From: Pseudoxanthomonas sp. SL93
GTDB lineage: Bacteria > Pseudomonadota > Gammaproteobacteria > Xanthomonadales > Xanthomonadaceae
DNA: 64,000 nucleotides
Direction of reading: 5' to 3'
NCBI RefSeq assembly: GCF_026625825.1
Contig: NZ_CP113065.1
Coordinates: forward strand, 1,178,001-1,242,000
Numbering within the stretch: position 1 is the stretch's first letter; the number at the start of each line of letters is the position of its first letter. Of this stretch, positions 1-8,604 are shown piece by piece. The translations under genes were made by a program, and so were the position numbers. A model generated the notes under the pieces. It saw only the letters and a list, made by a program, of their open reading frames with translations, was not told where the DNA came from and made no database searches.

Positions 1-1
1 T

Positions 2-61
2 CCGTCATGGGACGAGCGCTACCAGCTTTACCCGGTGTTGCGTCTCGACACCGCGCCTTGA
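2..61 (+). CDS. C-terminal fragment of an unidentified protein (cut by window edge)
   Basis: An open frame enters from the left edge and stops at TGA 59-61. Its last residues read ...WDERYQLYPVLRLDTAP, and its third codon positions are mostly G or C, as in a real gene of this genome. Too little is visible to name a family. It runs convergently towards the glutathione transferase gene. It could still be chance readthrough. Confidence 0.35.
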   Translation, partial: PSWDERYQLYPVLRLDTAP

Positions 62-102
62 TCTGCGGGTAGCGCTGTTGCAGGCGCGACAAGCGAAGGT
101 CG

Positions 103-855
103 TCACCCCAGCCGCATCACGCCATAGCGCGGTGCGGCGTTGCCACAGCTGGTTTCGGTCAGCGGGGCACCCATGTCCGCCAGGACCTCGCGCTGCTGCG
201 CCAACGGCGTGCGGATCGTGCGGTTCTCGTACTCGGCCAGCTTCTGGAAAGCTGCCAACTGCAGCACGCGCGAGACGAATGCCGCTGTCTTCGGCCAACG
301 CGCGTCGTCGATCTGATAGCGCACGAACGCCGCGTTGCGGAAGAAGCTGGCGATGCTGATGTCGGCGATGGACAGATCGCCGAAGAGCCAGCCTTCGACG
401 GGCACCAGCGACTCGAGGTAGTCCAGCGCCACCGGAAGTTCCTCCTCGCGCGCCTTGCGCACCACCTCGTCGTTGCTGCCCTCGTTGAACAGGAACCTGC
501 GCACGCCCTGCTGGAAGAACATGCGCCAGATGATCACGTCGCCCAAGTACGAGTCGGCGTACTCCTCCAGCCAGCGCGCCTTCGCGCGCATCACCGGATC
601 GGCGGGATACAGCGACGGCTGCGGAAAGCGGTCCTGCAGGTACTCGCAGATCACCGTGGAGTCGTTCAGCACGAAGTCGCCGTCCCTCAGCACCGGCACG
701 CGGCGCAGCGGGCTGAGCCGGCTGAATTCCTCGTCGCCCACGAACGGCGCGATCGGGTCGATGCGGTAGTCGATGCCTTTCAGCTCCAGGCACACCAGCA
801 CCTTGCGTACGTAGGGCGAGATGTAGTTGCCGATGATGACCAGGGGTTCGCTCAT
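103..855 (-). CDS. Glutathione S-transferase family protein
   Basis: Probable cytosolic glutathione transferase of 250 aa. The N-terminal thioredoxin-like half opens with ISPYVRKVLVCLELKG. It carries the cis-proline segment VPVL near residue 50 and the glutathione gamma-glutamyl contact region (DSTVICEYL). The C-terminal helical half contains the N-capping-box-like LSIADISIASF. ATG at 855 was chosen because homologous GSTs begin a few residues before this motif; the reading frame extends further upstream only as chance ORF. The ZIP transporter gene lies 56 nt upstream on the same strand, so the two may be cotranscribed. The substrate cannot be deduced; bacterial GSTs of this type act in detoxification or isomerisation. 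Confidence 0.85.
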   Translation of the reverse strand: MSEPLVIIGNYISPYVRKVLVCLELKGIDYRIDPIAPFVGDEEFSRLSPLRRVPVLRDGDFVLNDSTVICEYLQDRFPQPSLYPADPVMRAKARWLEEYADSYLGDVIIWRMFFQQGVRRFLFNEGSNDEVVRKAREEELPVALDYLESLVPVEGWLFGDLSIADISIASFFRNAAFVRYQIDDARWPKTAAFVSRVLQLAAFQKLAEYENRTIRTPLAQQREVLADMGAPLTETSCGNAAPRYGVMRLG

Positions 856-911
856 GCCATGCCTGCGGTGCGCCGGGTGAAGCGGCAGCGTGCGGGCGGC
901 AACCGCGCGGG

Positions 912-1796
912 TCAACCCAGGGCGGTGTCGAGCGCCATCATCAGGCAGAAGCCGATCGCCAGCCCCAGCGAGGCCGTGGCACCGTGGCCATGGCGGTTGG
1001 ATTCGGGGATCACGCTGTGCGCCACTGCGATCAACATGGCGCCGGCGGCGAACGCCAGCCCCCACGGCAACAGCAACGACGAAATCCCCACGGCCCACGC
1101 ACTGAGGATCGCCGCCAGCGGCTCCACGACCCCGGACAGGGCGGCGATGCAGACTGCTTTCGCGCGGGACATGCCCGCACCGGCCAGGATCAACGCCACC
1201 ACCAGGCCTTCCGGAACATCCTGCAGCGCGATGCCCATCGCCAGGCCTTCGGCGCCGCGCAGCCCGCCCCCGGCGGCCACGCCGACGGCCATCCCTTCGG
1301 GCACGTTGTGGAGCAGGATGGCCAGCACGAACAGCACGACGCGCGTAGGTACCAATTGGCGCTGCGCGTCCAGCGGATCGTCGACCAGCGAGCGGTCCAG
1401 GACCAGCAAGCCCGCCGCTCCCAGCATCACGCCCGCACTGACCAGCCCCGCCGCGCCCCACGCGGAGTAACCGGCGCGCCCGGCCGCCTCCAGGCCGGGC
1501 AGCACCAGCGAGAACGCGGTGGCCGCCAGCATCACGCCGCCACCGAAACCGAGCAGGCCATCGGAGAGCCGTTGCGGAATCGAACGCACCACCAGGACGG
1601 GCAAGGCACCCACCGCGGTCGCCAGCGCGCACAGCGCGCCGCCACGCAACGCCGTTCCCATGCCGGGCGAAAGCCCTTCGACAGGGGATTGCATCACCAC
1701 CCAGGCACTGGCCATGACGACCGCCGTCACCACCGCCAGGTACGGCCAGGCGGCAGTGGTCTGCGTATAGGCCAGCGGTTGCAGGACACGGTTCAT
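912..1796 (-). CDS. ZIP (GufA-type) divalent metal transporter
   Basis: Inner-membrane zinc/iron permease of the ZIP family, 294 aa with about eight hydrophobic segments. The paired metal-site helices are clear: HNVPEGMAVG in TM4 and QDVPEGLVVA in TM5, followed by SGVVEPLA. The Gln-Asp pair in TM5 is the arrangement known from Bordetella BbZIP, so the absence of a TM5 histidine is a subfamily trait, not damage. ATG at 1796 is preferred over an upstream in-frame ATG because GGGAG sits just upstream of it. Metal specificity (Zn, Mn, Fe or Cd) is not visible. The gene is followed on the same strand by a GST gene. Confidence 0.88.
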   Translation of the reverse strand: MNRVLQPLAYTQTTAAWPYLAVVTAVVMASAWVVMQSPVEGLSPGMGTALRGGALCALATAVGALPVLVVRSIPQRLSDGLLGFGGGVMLAATAFSLVLPGLEAAGRAGYSAWGAAGLVSAGVMLGAAGLLVLDRSLVDDPLDAQRQLVPTRVVLFVLAILLHNVPEGMAVGVAAGGGLRGAEGLAMGIALQDVPEGLVVALILAGAGMSRAKAVCIAALSGVVEPLAAILSAWAVGISSLLLPWGLAFAAGAMLIAVAHSVIPESNRHGHGATASLGLAIGFCLMMALDTALG

Positions 1797-1985
1797 GCGA
1801 AGGTGCTCCCGTCGTGGGTGGCAGCGGGCTTGCGCGAATCCAAGGGACTGCGCCATCCGGAACGGGACGGCTTCGTCCGGATACTACGCCGCCGCCTTCG
1901 GGCGGACCAATCGCAAAGCTGAATCAGGCCGATTCAAGGCGGCAATGCAAGGACATGGCGTCCGTACCGCTCTGCTCGGCAGGCC

Positions 1986-2588
1986 TCAACGCTTCTGGTA
2001 CTTCCAGTGCCGCGGCTTGCCTTCCGCCATCCATGCCACGGCCTGCTCGATTCTCCTGGCGCGCGTCTCGGCACGCTTGGCGTCGGTGATCCATTCCGCG
2101 TACTCGCGCTGCTGGCTGGGGCTGAATGCCTGATATGCCGCCAAGGCCGCGGGCGTGCGCTTCAATGCCGCCCCGAGATCGTCGGGCAGCTCCGCCCGCG
2201 GGCGAGGTGTTCCGACCTTGCCGGTGCGTGGTGTTTTCGCCCCTGCTTCATTCAAGGCCATCGCCGTGCGCACCTGTGCGATCAATGCGCGCTTGGGCGG
2301 CAGGTCCTTCAACAGGGCCAGCCTGCCCAGGCTGCCCATCCCGTCACGCGCCTGCGTGCCCATCACCTCGGCATGCTTCCAGAAACCGAACGACGCATGC
2401 TGCTTGAACGCCGCCATCTGGCACAGGATGCCGCCCCCATACTGGAACGACGGCATGCCCCATTTCAGTGTCTCCTCCACCGACGGGCAGGCCTCGTGCA
2501 CCCACGCACGCAGGCGCGCGAGGATGGGCTGCGCGAACGGTGCGGCGCGGGCAATGTAGTCATCGACGCGGGGATCGGTCTTGGGCAT
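1986..2588 (-). CDS. YdeI/OmpD-associated family protein (DUF1801 plus OmdA domain)
   Basis: Cytoplasmic protein of 200 aa. The N-terminal half is a DUF1801-like domain (VEETLKWGMPSFQYGG near residue 38, KHASFGFW-type core). The C-terminal part is the bacteriocin-protection YdeI/OmdA domain, recognisable by AYQAFSPSQQREYAEWI and the following KRAETRARRIE helix. The biochemical role of this family is poorly defined; a link to cell-envelope or bacteriocin resistance is inherited from the E. coli name and is weak. ATG at 2588 opens directly on the conserved MPKTDPRVDDYI stretch. It is divergent from the lipoprotein gene at 2729. Confidence 0.8.
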   Translation of the reverse strand: MPKTDPRVDDYIARAAPFAQPILARLRAWVHEACPSVEETLKWGMPSFQYGGGILCQMAAFKQHASFGFWKHAEVMGTQARDGMGSLGRLALLKDLPPKRALIAQVRTAMALNEAGAKTPRTGKVGTPRPRAELPDDLGAALKRTPAALAAYQAFSPSQQREYAEWITDAKRAETRARRIEQAVAWMAEGKPRHWKYQKR

Positions 2589-2728
2589 GCAGGGTCTCCA
2601 CACTGTCGTTGCCCGCACTCTACGCCTGGCCGGGCGTCGCGGGTCACGCCGTACTTCTCCCTGCACGTGTTGACGATCCATTACGACAGGCGCGGCTATG
2701 CTGGCCGTGACACTACCGGGAGAAGGAC

Positions 2729-3733
2729 ATGACCCGCCCCTTGCTGACCCTCGGCTGCCTGCTGGCACTGGCGGCCTGCCAGCCGGACACACCTGGCGAC
2801 GGCGAATCGGCTGCTGCCGTCCCGCCAGCGGCATCCACCGCCATCCGCGGCAGCGCGACCTACCTGGAACGGATGGCGCCGCTGCCTGGCGCGACGCTTA
2901 CCGTGCAGTTGATCGACAACCAGCTGGCGGACACGCCTGCGGCGGTCATTGCCACGGCCGAGTTCAAGGATCCCGACGGCCCGCCCTTTGCCTTCGTGCT
3001 GCCCTACGATGCGGCCAAGCTGCGCGGGAACGGCCAGTATGGCCTGCATGCGGGACTGCGCGATGCACAGGGCAAGCTGTGGTTCGTGACCGACACGCGG
3101 GTGCCGGTCACGCCGGGCTCGGCGCAGCCGGTGGAGTTCCGGATGGTCCGCACCGGCACGCCGGCCGATGCCGCCTCCCCGACCTACTGGCAGTGCGGCG
3201 ACCAGCGCATCAGCGCCCGTTTCGACAACGCGGTCGGCACGGTGGTGATCGACATCGACGGCACGGCATTGACCTTGCCACAGGCCCAATCCGGCTCCGG
3301 TGCCCGCTATGCCGACCAGGCCGGCAACGAGCTGTGGAACAAGGGCCGCGACGCCACCCTGACCCTGGCCGGCAAACCGCAGGTCCAGTGCACGCAGACC
3401 GAATCCGGTTCGCCCTGGGAGGCGGCCAAGGCGCGTGGCATCGGTTTCCGTGCCATCGGCACCGAGCCCGGCTGGCTGGTCGAAGTGGGCACGGGCGAAG
3501 CGCCGTCGCTGCACGCCGAACTCGACTACGGCGAACGCAAGCTGCATGTCGAACGCATGCAGGCGACCCCGGAAGGCTTCACCGGCACCACCAGCGACAA
3601 GCTTTCGATCACGCTGGCCACGCGGCGCGAGGCCTGCAGTGACGGCATGAGTGATGCCACCTACCCCGCCACCGCCGTGCTGACCGTGGGCGACAAGACC
3701 TACCGCGGCTGTGGCCGCTTCCTGAGCGAATGA
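2729..3733 (+). CDS. Three-domain lipoprotein: YbaY-like, MliC-like and COG3650-like
   Basis: Probable outer-membrane lipoprotein, 334 aa. A signal peptide ends in the lipobox LAAC (Cys17), with Gln at +2, compatible with outer-membrane sorting. Residues about 40-150 look like the YbaY type III secretion lipoprotein domain (YLERMAPLPGATLTVQLID). About 152-235 resemble MliC, a C-type lysozyme inhibitor (TYWQCGDQRISARF). About 240-334 match the COG3650 membrane-protein module (RAIGTEPGWLVEV, ending CGRFL). A role in envelope protection against lysozyme is inferred from the MliC part. RBS GGAGAAGGA lies just before ATG 2729. The RNase gene starts 7 nt after the stop, so the genes are probably cotranscribed. 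Confidence 0.8.
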   Translation: MTRPLLTLGCLLALAACQPDTPGDGESAAAVPPAASTAIRGSATYLERMAPLPGATLTVQLIDNQLADTPAAVIATAEFKDPDGPPFAFVLPYDAAKLRGNGQYGLHAGLRDAQGKLWFVTDTRVPVTPGSAQPVEFRMVRTGTPADAASPTYWQCGDQRISARFDNAVGTVVIDIDGTALTLPQAQSGSGARYADQAGNELWNKGRDATLTLAGKPQVQCTQTESGSPWEAAKARGIGFRAIGTEPGWLVEVGTGEAPSLHAELDYGERKLHVERMQATPEGFTGTTSDKLSITLATRREACSDGMSDATYPATAVLTVGDKTYRGCGRFLSE

Positions 3734-3740
3734 TTCCGAC

Positions 3741-4289
3741 ATGAGCCGACGTTCCCGCGCCCGCCGCCAGTCCAGCCTGCGCCTCCCCCTCTTCGCCCTG
3801 GTGGTGCTTGCCCTGATCGGCGCCGGCGCCTGGTGGTGGTCGCAACGCGACGCGACGCCATCGGCCGCCCCCGTCGCCGAAACGCAGGAAGACACGGGTG
3901 ATCCAGCACGTGTGAATGAAGTGCTGCCCTTGCCGCCCGTCGAGCAGACTCGCCCGACCGAACCGGCGAATGCCGCCACCGCGGCGCAGGATCCGTTGCC
4001 GGCCTTCCTGCCGGCCGAAGCCCGCCATACCTTGAAGCTGATCCAGCACGGTGGCCCGTTCCCGCATCGCCAGGATGGTTCGGTGTTCGGCAACCGCGAA
4101 GGCCACCTGCCCCGCCAACCCAATGGCTACTATCGCGAGTACACGGTGGACACGCCGGGGCTGGACCATCGCGGCGCCCGCCGCATCGTCACCGGCGGGC
4201 AACCGCCGCGCGAGTACTACTACACCGACGACCACTACGAAAGCTTCCGCCGCTTCGAAACCGGCCCATCGGGAACCCCCACGCCATGA
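3741..4289 (+). CDS. Membrane-anchored or secreted guanyl-specific ribonuclease, barnase/N1-T1 family
   Basis: RNase of 182 aa. Residues about 15-34 are one hydrophobic segment after an Arg-rich start, so the protein is exported or held in the inner membrane with its enzyme outside. A Pro/Ala/Glu-rich linker follows to about residue 85. The C-terminal catalytic domain shows the microbial RNase signature: GGPFPHRQDGSVFGNREG, then the YYREYTVDTPG strand, GARRIV and YYTDDHY. The glutamate, arginine and histidine expected in the barnase site are all represented. The stop overlaps the start of the barstar gene by 4 nt (ATGA), the usual toxin-inhibitor coupling. Target (nutrient RNA or competitor RNA) is unknown. 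Confidence 0.88.
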   Translation: MSRRSRARRQSSLRLPLFALVVLALIGAGAWWWSQRDATPSAAPVAETQEDTGDPARVNEVLPLPPVEQTRPTEPANAATAAQDPLPAFLPAEARHTLKLIQHGGPFPHRQDGSVFGNREGHLPRQPNGYYREYTVDTPGLDHRGARRIVTGGQPPREYYYTDDHYESFRRFETGPSGTPTP

Positions 4290-4720
4290 GTGAATCCGGT
4301 TTCGACCCCGGCCTGACCGACGCCAGCCATGCTGGCGTATTTTTCGTCACCGACGAAGATCTCGATGCGCTGGCCGCGGCCAGCCGCGATGCCGGCCTGC
4401 TGGCCCGGCGCATCGACCTTTCCGGGTGCGACGGCAAGTCGGCCCTGCTGCTGCGCATGGCGACGATCCTGGATTTCCCCGACAGCTCCGGCCGCAACTG
4501 GGATGCGTTGTCCGACAGCCTGCGCGACCTTGAATGGCTGCCAGCGCCCGGCTACGTGCTGCTGTTCGAACAGGCGCACGATCTGCGCGAGCGCAACGAA
4601 GCCGATTTCGACACCCTGCTCGACATCCTGGACGAGGCTTCGCAGGCGTGGGCATCGGATGACACGCCTTTCTGGGCCTTCATCGCGCTGCCCGAGGAAG
4701 ATTTCCCAGACCTGCAGTAA
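4286..4720 (+). CDS. Barstar family ribonuclease inhibitor
   Basis: Cytoplasmic inhibitor of 144 aa that should bind and block the RNase encoded just upstream. The barstar fold is recognisable from the LARRIDLSGCDGKSALLL segment, then the FPDSSGRNWDALSDSLRDLEWL core (the Asn-Trp-Asp-Ala motif of the inhibitory helix region), and LLFEQAHDL. An N-terminal extension of about 30 residues precedes the domain. The start ATG lies inside the RNase stop (ATGA), which suggests translational coupling so that inhibitor is always made with enzyme. Downstream, dbpA starts after 53 nt. Confidence 0.88.
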   Translation: MSESGFDPGLTDASHAGVFFVTDEDLDALAAASRDAGLLARRIDLSGCDGKSALLLRMATILDFPDSSGRNWDALSDSLRDLEWLPAPGYVLLFEQAHDLRERNEADFDTLLDILDEASQAWASDDTPFWAFIALPEEDFPDLQ

Positions 4721-4773
4721 GGGCGAGCACACGTGGAGCCGGCGGGGGCGGCGTCGATCTGCGAGAATGGCGC

Positions 4774-6150
4774 ATGCTTGATTTCACCCACCTCCCGCTG
4801 GGCCCCGGCCTGCAGCAGGGCGTCGACGCGCTCGGCTACACCCGCCCGACCCCGATCCAGGCGCAGAGCCTGCCCGCCATCCTCGCCGGTCGCGACGTCA
4901 TCGCGCAGGCGCCCACCGGCAGCGGCAAGACCGCCGCGTTTGGCCTGGGCCTGCTGCACCGCCTCGACGTGGGCACCGGACGCACGCAGGCCCTGGTGCT
5001 GTGCCCCACCCGTGAACTGGCCGACCAGGTCGCCCAGCAGCTGCGCAAGCTGGCACTCGGCATTCCGAACCTGAAGGTACTGACGCTGTGCGGTGGCATG
5101 CCGCTGGAACCGCAGCTGCGCTCGCTGGAAGCACACGACCCCCATGTGGTGGTCGGCACGCCGGGCCGCATCCAGGAACTGCTGCGCAAGAAGGCCCTGC
5201 ACCTGGCCGGCGTGCGCACGCTGGTGCTGGACGAAGCCGACCGCATGCTCGACATGGGTTTCGAGGAACCCATCCGCGAGATCATCGGCAGGACGCCGCG
5301 GGAACGGCAGAGCCTGCTGTTCTCCGCCACGTTCACCGACGCCATCCGCGAGATCGCCCGCAACACCCTGCGCGACCCGCTGGAGGTCAACGTCGACGCA
5401 CCGCAGGAACAGGCGGTCATCGAGCAGCGTTTCGTGCGCGTGGACCCCGAACGCAAGCAGACCGCGTTGGCCGGCCTGCTGGCCCAGCGCGGCGTGGATT
5501 CGTGCGTGGTCTTCTGCAACATGCGCAAGGACGTGGACGAAGTGGCCGGCTCGCTGCAGCACTTCGGGTTCTCCGCGCTTGCCCTGCACGGCGACATGGA
5601 GCAGCGCGACCGCGACGAGGTGCTGGTGCGTTTCACCAACCGCAGCTGCAACGTGCTGGTCGCCAGCGACGTGGCGGCACGTGGTCTGGACATCGAGGAC
5701 CTGGCGCTGGTCGTCAACTACGACATGCCCAGCGACGCCGATACCTACGTGCACCGCATCGGACGCACCGGGCGTGCCGGGCGCGAGGGCCTGGCCATCA
5801 GCCTGTGCACGCCACGCGAACTGCCGCGGGCCACGGTGATCGAAGAACGCATCGGCGCGCCGCTGGTGTGGGATCGCAGCATCCCGGCCGCGCCCCGGGC
5901 ACATGCTGCGCCGCCTGCCTCCATGACCACCCTGCGCATCGACGCGGGCAAGACGGACAAGCTGCGTCCCGGCGATGTGCTGGGCGCGCTGACCGGCGAC
6001 GCCGGCCTTCCGGCCGCGGCCATCGGCAAGATCAACGTCTTCGCCACCCGCACCTATGTCGCGGTGAAGAACGACAAGGCCGCGGCCGCCCTGTCACGGC
6101 TCAATGCCGGCAAGATCAAGGGCCGCAGCTTCCGCGTCCGCAAGCTCTGA
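4774..6150 (+). CDS. dbpA: ATP-dependent RNA helicase DbpA
   Basis: DEAD-box RNA helicase of 458 aa, normally acting on 23S rRNA helix 92 during late 50S assembly. Visible motifs in order: Q motif near RPTPIQAQSLPAIL, Walker A APTGSGKT, PTRELADQ, DEAD at about residue 157, SATF, ARGLDIEDL and HRIGRTGRAGREG. The C-terminal 75 residues form the DbpA RNA-binding domain (KLRPGDVLGALTGDAG, then IGKINVFATRTYVAVK), which separates DbpA from RhlE or SrmB. Length fits the family. ATG 4774 follows a GAGAATGGCGC leader typical of xanthomonads. It converges on the cold-shock gene. Confidence 0.95.
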   Translation: MLDFTHLPLGPGLQQGVDALGYTRPTPIQAQSLPAILAGRDVIAQAPTGSGKTAAFGLGLLHRLDVGTGRTQALVLCPTRELADQVAQQLRKLALGIPNLKVLTLCGGMPLEPQLRSLEAHDPHVVVGTPGRIQELLRKKALHLAGVRTLVLDEADRMLDMGFEEPIREIIGRTPRERQSLLFSATFTDAIREIARNTLRDPLEVNVDAPQEQAVIEQRFVRVDPERKQTALAGLLAQRGVDSCVVFCNMRKDVDEVAGSLQHFGFSALALHGDMEQRDRDEVLVRFTNRSCNVLVASDVAARGLDIEDLALVVNYDMPSDADTYVHRIGRTGRAGREGLAISLCTPRELPRATVIEERIGAPLVWDRSIPAAPRAHAAPPASMTTLRIDAGKTDKLRPGDVLGALTGDAGLPAAAIGKINVFATRTYVAVKNDKAAAALSRLNAGKIKGRSFRVRKL

Positions 6151-6164
6151 TGCTTTTGCGGAGA

Positions 6165-6198
6165 CAATAAAAAACGCCGGCGCTTGCGCACCGGCGTT
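6165..6198 (-). terminator. Rho-independent terminator of the cold-shock gene
   Basis: Perfect 8-bp inverted repeat AACGCCGG (6173-6180) and CCGGCGTT (6191-6198) with a 10-nt loop. Read on the minus strand it is followed by TTTTTTATT (complement of 6166-6174), so it terminates the csp transcript that ends at 6226. It may also help stop dbpA transcripts arriving from the other side, although no T-run follows it on the plus strand. Confidence 0.85.
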
Positions 6199-6225
6199 CT
6201 GGCGAACTCGAAGTTCAGCGCTGGA

Positions 6226-6435
6226 TTACAGCGGCTGCACCTGGTCGGCCTGCATACCCTTCTGGCCCTGGACAGCCACGAACGTAACGCTCTGGCCTTC
6301 CTTCAGGGTCTTGAAGCCGTTGCCCTGGATCGCGCGGAAATGCACGAACAGGTCAGGGCCGCTCTGCGGGGTGATGAAGCCGAAGCCCTTGGCATCGTTG
6401 AACCACTTGACGGTACCGGTCTGACGGTCAGACAT
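6226..6435 (-). CDS. cspA: Cold-shock protein, CspA family
   Basis: Single cold-shock domain of 69 aa that binds single-stranded RNA or DNA and melts mRNA structure. RNP1 is KGFGFITP and RNP2 is DLFVHFRAI; the N-terminal [11 protein letters not shown] is the family signature. The gene has a clear RBS (GGAG about 9 nt before ATG) and its own terminator. The 350-nt stretch upstream is a likely long regulated leader, as in other csp genes. Which csp paralogue this is cannot be decided without the rest of the genome, so the symbol denotes the family. Confidence 0.9.
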   Translation of the reverse strand: MSDRQTGTVKWFNDAKGFGFITPQSGPDLFVHFRAIQGNGFKTLKEGQSVTFVAVQGQKGMQADQVQPL

Positions 6436-6787
6436 CTTTACTAACTCCTGGAACTAGGTTTGAAGAAAAAATCGCGGCACCGGACTATTCCGGACCGAGA
6501 CTGAGTTGCAGGCGTTGGTAAAGCGGGAAGATGTAGCAGATGTATCTACCGCATCAGGCTCACGATTCACGGTGACCCTGGCAAGCACAGTGACGGCACT
6601 CTACCCGGCTTTTCAGGCAAAAGCGAATTTTTTTGCACAATGCCCGCTGACCGGGGCCAAATCCAGCCAGATCAAGGGCTTTGACCGACCTTTCGGGCCC
6701 CGCTGGGCCGCCGGACGCCCTGAAACCGGAGCTGGCGCCGGCCAGCCCGTATGATGACGCCCCATTCCCCCCTGGCCCTCCCCGTCC
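6436..6787. other. Divergent intergenic region between csp and yaeQ
   Basis: About 350 nt without a gene. The part nearest csp (6436 to about 6650) is AT-richer than its surroundings, with A/T runs near 6465 and 6628. It probably holds the csp promoter and a long 5' leader. I could not assign convincing -35/-10 boxes. The part nearest yaeQ is ordinary GC-rich sequence with only a weak ribosome-binding site. Confidence 0.5.
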
Positions 6788-7345
6788 ATGGCCCTCAAAG
6801 CCACCGTCATCAAAGCCGAACTGCAGATCACCGACATGGACCGCCATTACTACGGCGCCCATGGCCTGACCCTGGCGCAGCACCCTTCCGAGACCGACGA
6901 ACGACTGATGGTGAGGCTGCTGGCGTTCGCCCTGCATGCCGACGACCGCCTGGAGTTCGGCAAGGGGCTGAGCAACGAGGAAGAGCCCGACCTGTGGCGC
7001 AAGGACTACACCGGCCTGATCGAGCAGTGGATCGACCTGGGGCAGCCGGACGAGTCCCGCATCCGCAAGGCCTGCGGACGCGCACGCGAGGTGGTGGTGG
7101 TCAACTACGGCGGCCGTGCGGCCGACCTCTGGTGGGAAAAGAACGCCAGCACCCTGTCCCGCCACCAGAACCTGACCGTGCTGGACATCGCGCCGGATGC
7201 AGTCGAGGCACTGACCGCGCTGATGCAGCGCGGCATGCGTTTCCACGTGATGATCCAGGACGGCGAGATGCAGTGGATGACCGATGACCGCAATGTCAGC
7301 GTCATCCCCACCATCCGCCAGGCGGGTCTCGCGCGGGCCGCCTGA
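6788..7345 (+). CDS. yaeQ: YaeQ family protein
   Basis: Protein of 185 aa belonging to the YaeQ family, which has a PD-(D/E)XK-nuclease-like fold and no settled biochemical role. In E. coli and Salmonella it was linked to suppression of rfaH-type defects. Family marks are the opening MALKATVIKAELQITDMDRHYY, the ETDERLMVRLLAFAL helix, and the EEPDLWRKDYTGLIEQWIDLGQPDE block that carries the acidic residues. Length matches the family. The flavoprotein gene starts 4 nt after the stop, so the two probably form an operon. Confidence 0.9.
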   Translation: MALKATVIKAELQITDMDRHYYGAHGLTLAQHPSETDERLMVRLLAFALHADDRLEFGKGLSNEEEPDLWRKDYTGLIEQWIDLGQPDESRIRKACGRAREVVVVNYGGRAADLWWEKNASTLSRHQNLTVLDIAPDAVEALTALMQRGMRFHVMIQDGEMQWMTDDRNVSVIPTIRQAGLARAA

Positions 7346-7349
7346 CCCG

Positions 7350-8531
7350 ATGGCGCATACCCACGACGTACTGGTCGTCGGCGGCGGCGCCGCCGGCCTG
7401 ATGTGCGCCCTGACGGCCGGCCAACGCGGGCGGCGCGTGATGGTGGTGGAACACGCCAACAAGGTGGGCAAGAAGATCCTGATGTCCGGTGGCGGACGCT
7501 GCAACTTCACCAATACGGGCACCACGCCGGCCAATTTCCTGTCGGCCAACCCGCACTTCTGCAAGTCCGCGCTGGCGCGCTACACGCCGGCGGATTTCAT
7601 CGGAATGGTGGACCGGCACCGCATCGCCTGGCACGAGAAGGAACTCGGACAGCTGTTCTGCGACGTCTCGTCCAAGCTGATCGTGAAGATGCTGGTGGAC
7701 GAGTGCACCGCTGCCGGCGTCCGCATCGAAACCGATTGCAGCGTCGAGCGGGTACACCACGGCGACGACGGTTTCCGCCTGCACACCCGGCATGGCGTGT
7801 TCGCCGCACCGTCGCTGGTGGTGGCCACCGGCGGGCTGTCGATCCCCAGCATGGGGGCGACCGGCTTCGGTTATGAACTTGCGCGCCGGTTCGGCCATGA
7901 CGTGCTGCCTACCCGCGCCGGGCTGGTGCCACTGACACTGAGCGGCAAGCACCAGGAGCGCCTGCAGGACCTCAGCGGCGTCGCGCTGCCGGTGGAAGCC
8001 CGCTGTGGCCGCCAGTCGTTCCGCAACTTCATGCTGTTGACCCATCGCGGCGTCAGTGGCCCCGCCATCCTGCAGATCTCCTCCTACTGGCAACCGGGCG
8101 ACGACCTGCGCCTGGACCTGCTGCCCGGGCAGGACGCGCTGGCGTGGCTGAAGGACCAGCAGAAGCAGCGCCCGGAGGCGGAACTCAAGACGGTGCTGTC
8201 GGAAGCGCTGCCGCGCCGGTTCGCCCAGCGCCTGTGCGAGGTCTGGCTGCCGAACCGGCCGATGAAGCAGTACAACGAGCCGCAGCTGCGCGAAGCCGCG
8301 GACGTGCTGGCGCGCTGGCCGCTGGTCGCCAGCGGCACCGAGGGTTACCGCACGGCAGAGGTCACGCTGGGCGGCGTGGACACCGACGGTGTTTCCAGCA
8401 GCACGATGATGTCGACGAAGCTGCCCGGGCTGTTCTTCGTCGGCGAGGTGCTGGATGTCACCGGCTGGTTGGGGGGCTACAACTTCCAGTGGGCCTGGGC
8501 CTCGGGCCACGCAGCCGGGCTGGCGGTCTGA
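7350..8531 (+). CDS. NAD(P)/FAD-dependent oxidoreductase, HI0933/YhiN family
   Basis: Flavoprotein of 393 aa. The N-terminal FAD-binding Rossmann motif is VLVVGGGAAGLMCALTAG. It is followed by the family marks KVGKKILMSGGGRCNFTN and GLSIPSMGATGFGYELA. The C-terminal FAD segment is GLFFVGEVLDVTGWLGGYNFQWAWASG. This family has no proven substrate in most bacteria; the Clostridium member BaiN was tied to bile-acid reduction. ATG 7350 is chosen because it opens 7 residues before the Rossmann strand; longer upstream reading is overlap with yaeQ. A paralogue lies at 20831. Confidence 0.88.
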   Translation: MAHTHDVLVVGGGAAGLMCALTAGQRGRRVMVVEHANKVGKKILMSGGGRCNFTNTGTTPANFLSANPHFCKSALARYTPADFIGMVDRHRIAWHEKELGQLFCDVSSKLIVKMLVDECTAAGVRIETDCSVERVHHGDDGFRLHTRHGVFAAPSLVVATGGLSIPSMGATGFGYELARRFGHDVLPTRAGLVPLTLSGKHQERLQDLSGVALPVEARCGRQSFRNFMLLTHRGVSGPAILQISSYWQPGDDLRLDLLPGQDALAWLKDQQKQRPEAELKTVLSEALPRRFAQRLCEVWLPNRPMKQYNEPQLREAADVLARWPLVASGTEGYRTAEVTLGGVDTDGVSSSTMMSTKLPGLFFVGEVLDVTGWLGGYNFQWAWASGHAAGLAV

Positions 8532-8604
8532 CGCACTGCGGCGTTCGTTGCCCGGATGCGTTTGCTAGGCTGCTGGAAACCGGTGTCATCCATGAGTTTT
8601 CCGC

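Noticed and set aside
1797..1856. Longer N-terminus of the ZIP transporter (20 extra residues)
   Set aside because: No RBS at 1856, and GGGAG sits in front of ATG 1796, where the first membrane segment follows normally.
3741..4720. RNase-barstar as a type VI secretion effector-immunity pair or plasmid toxin-antitoxin
   Set aside because: No VgrG, PAAR, Hcp or partition gene nearby, and the RNase has its own export signal.
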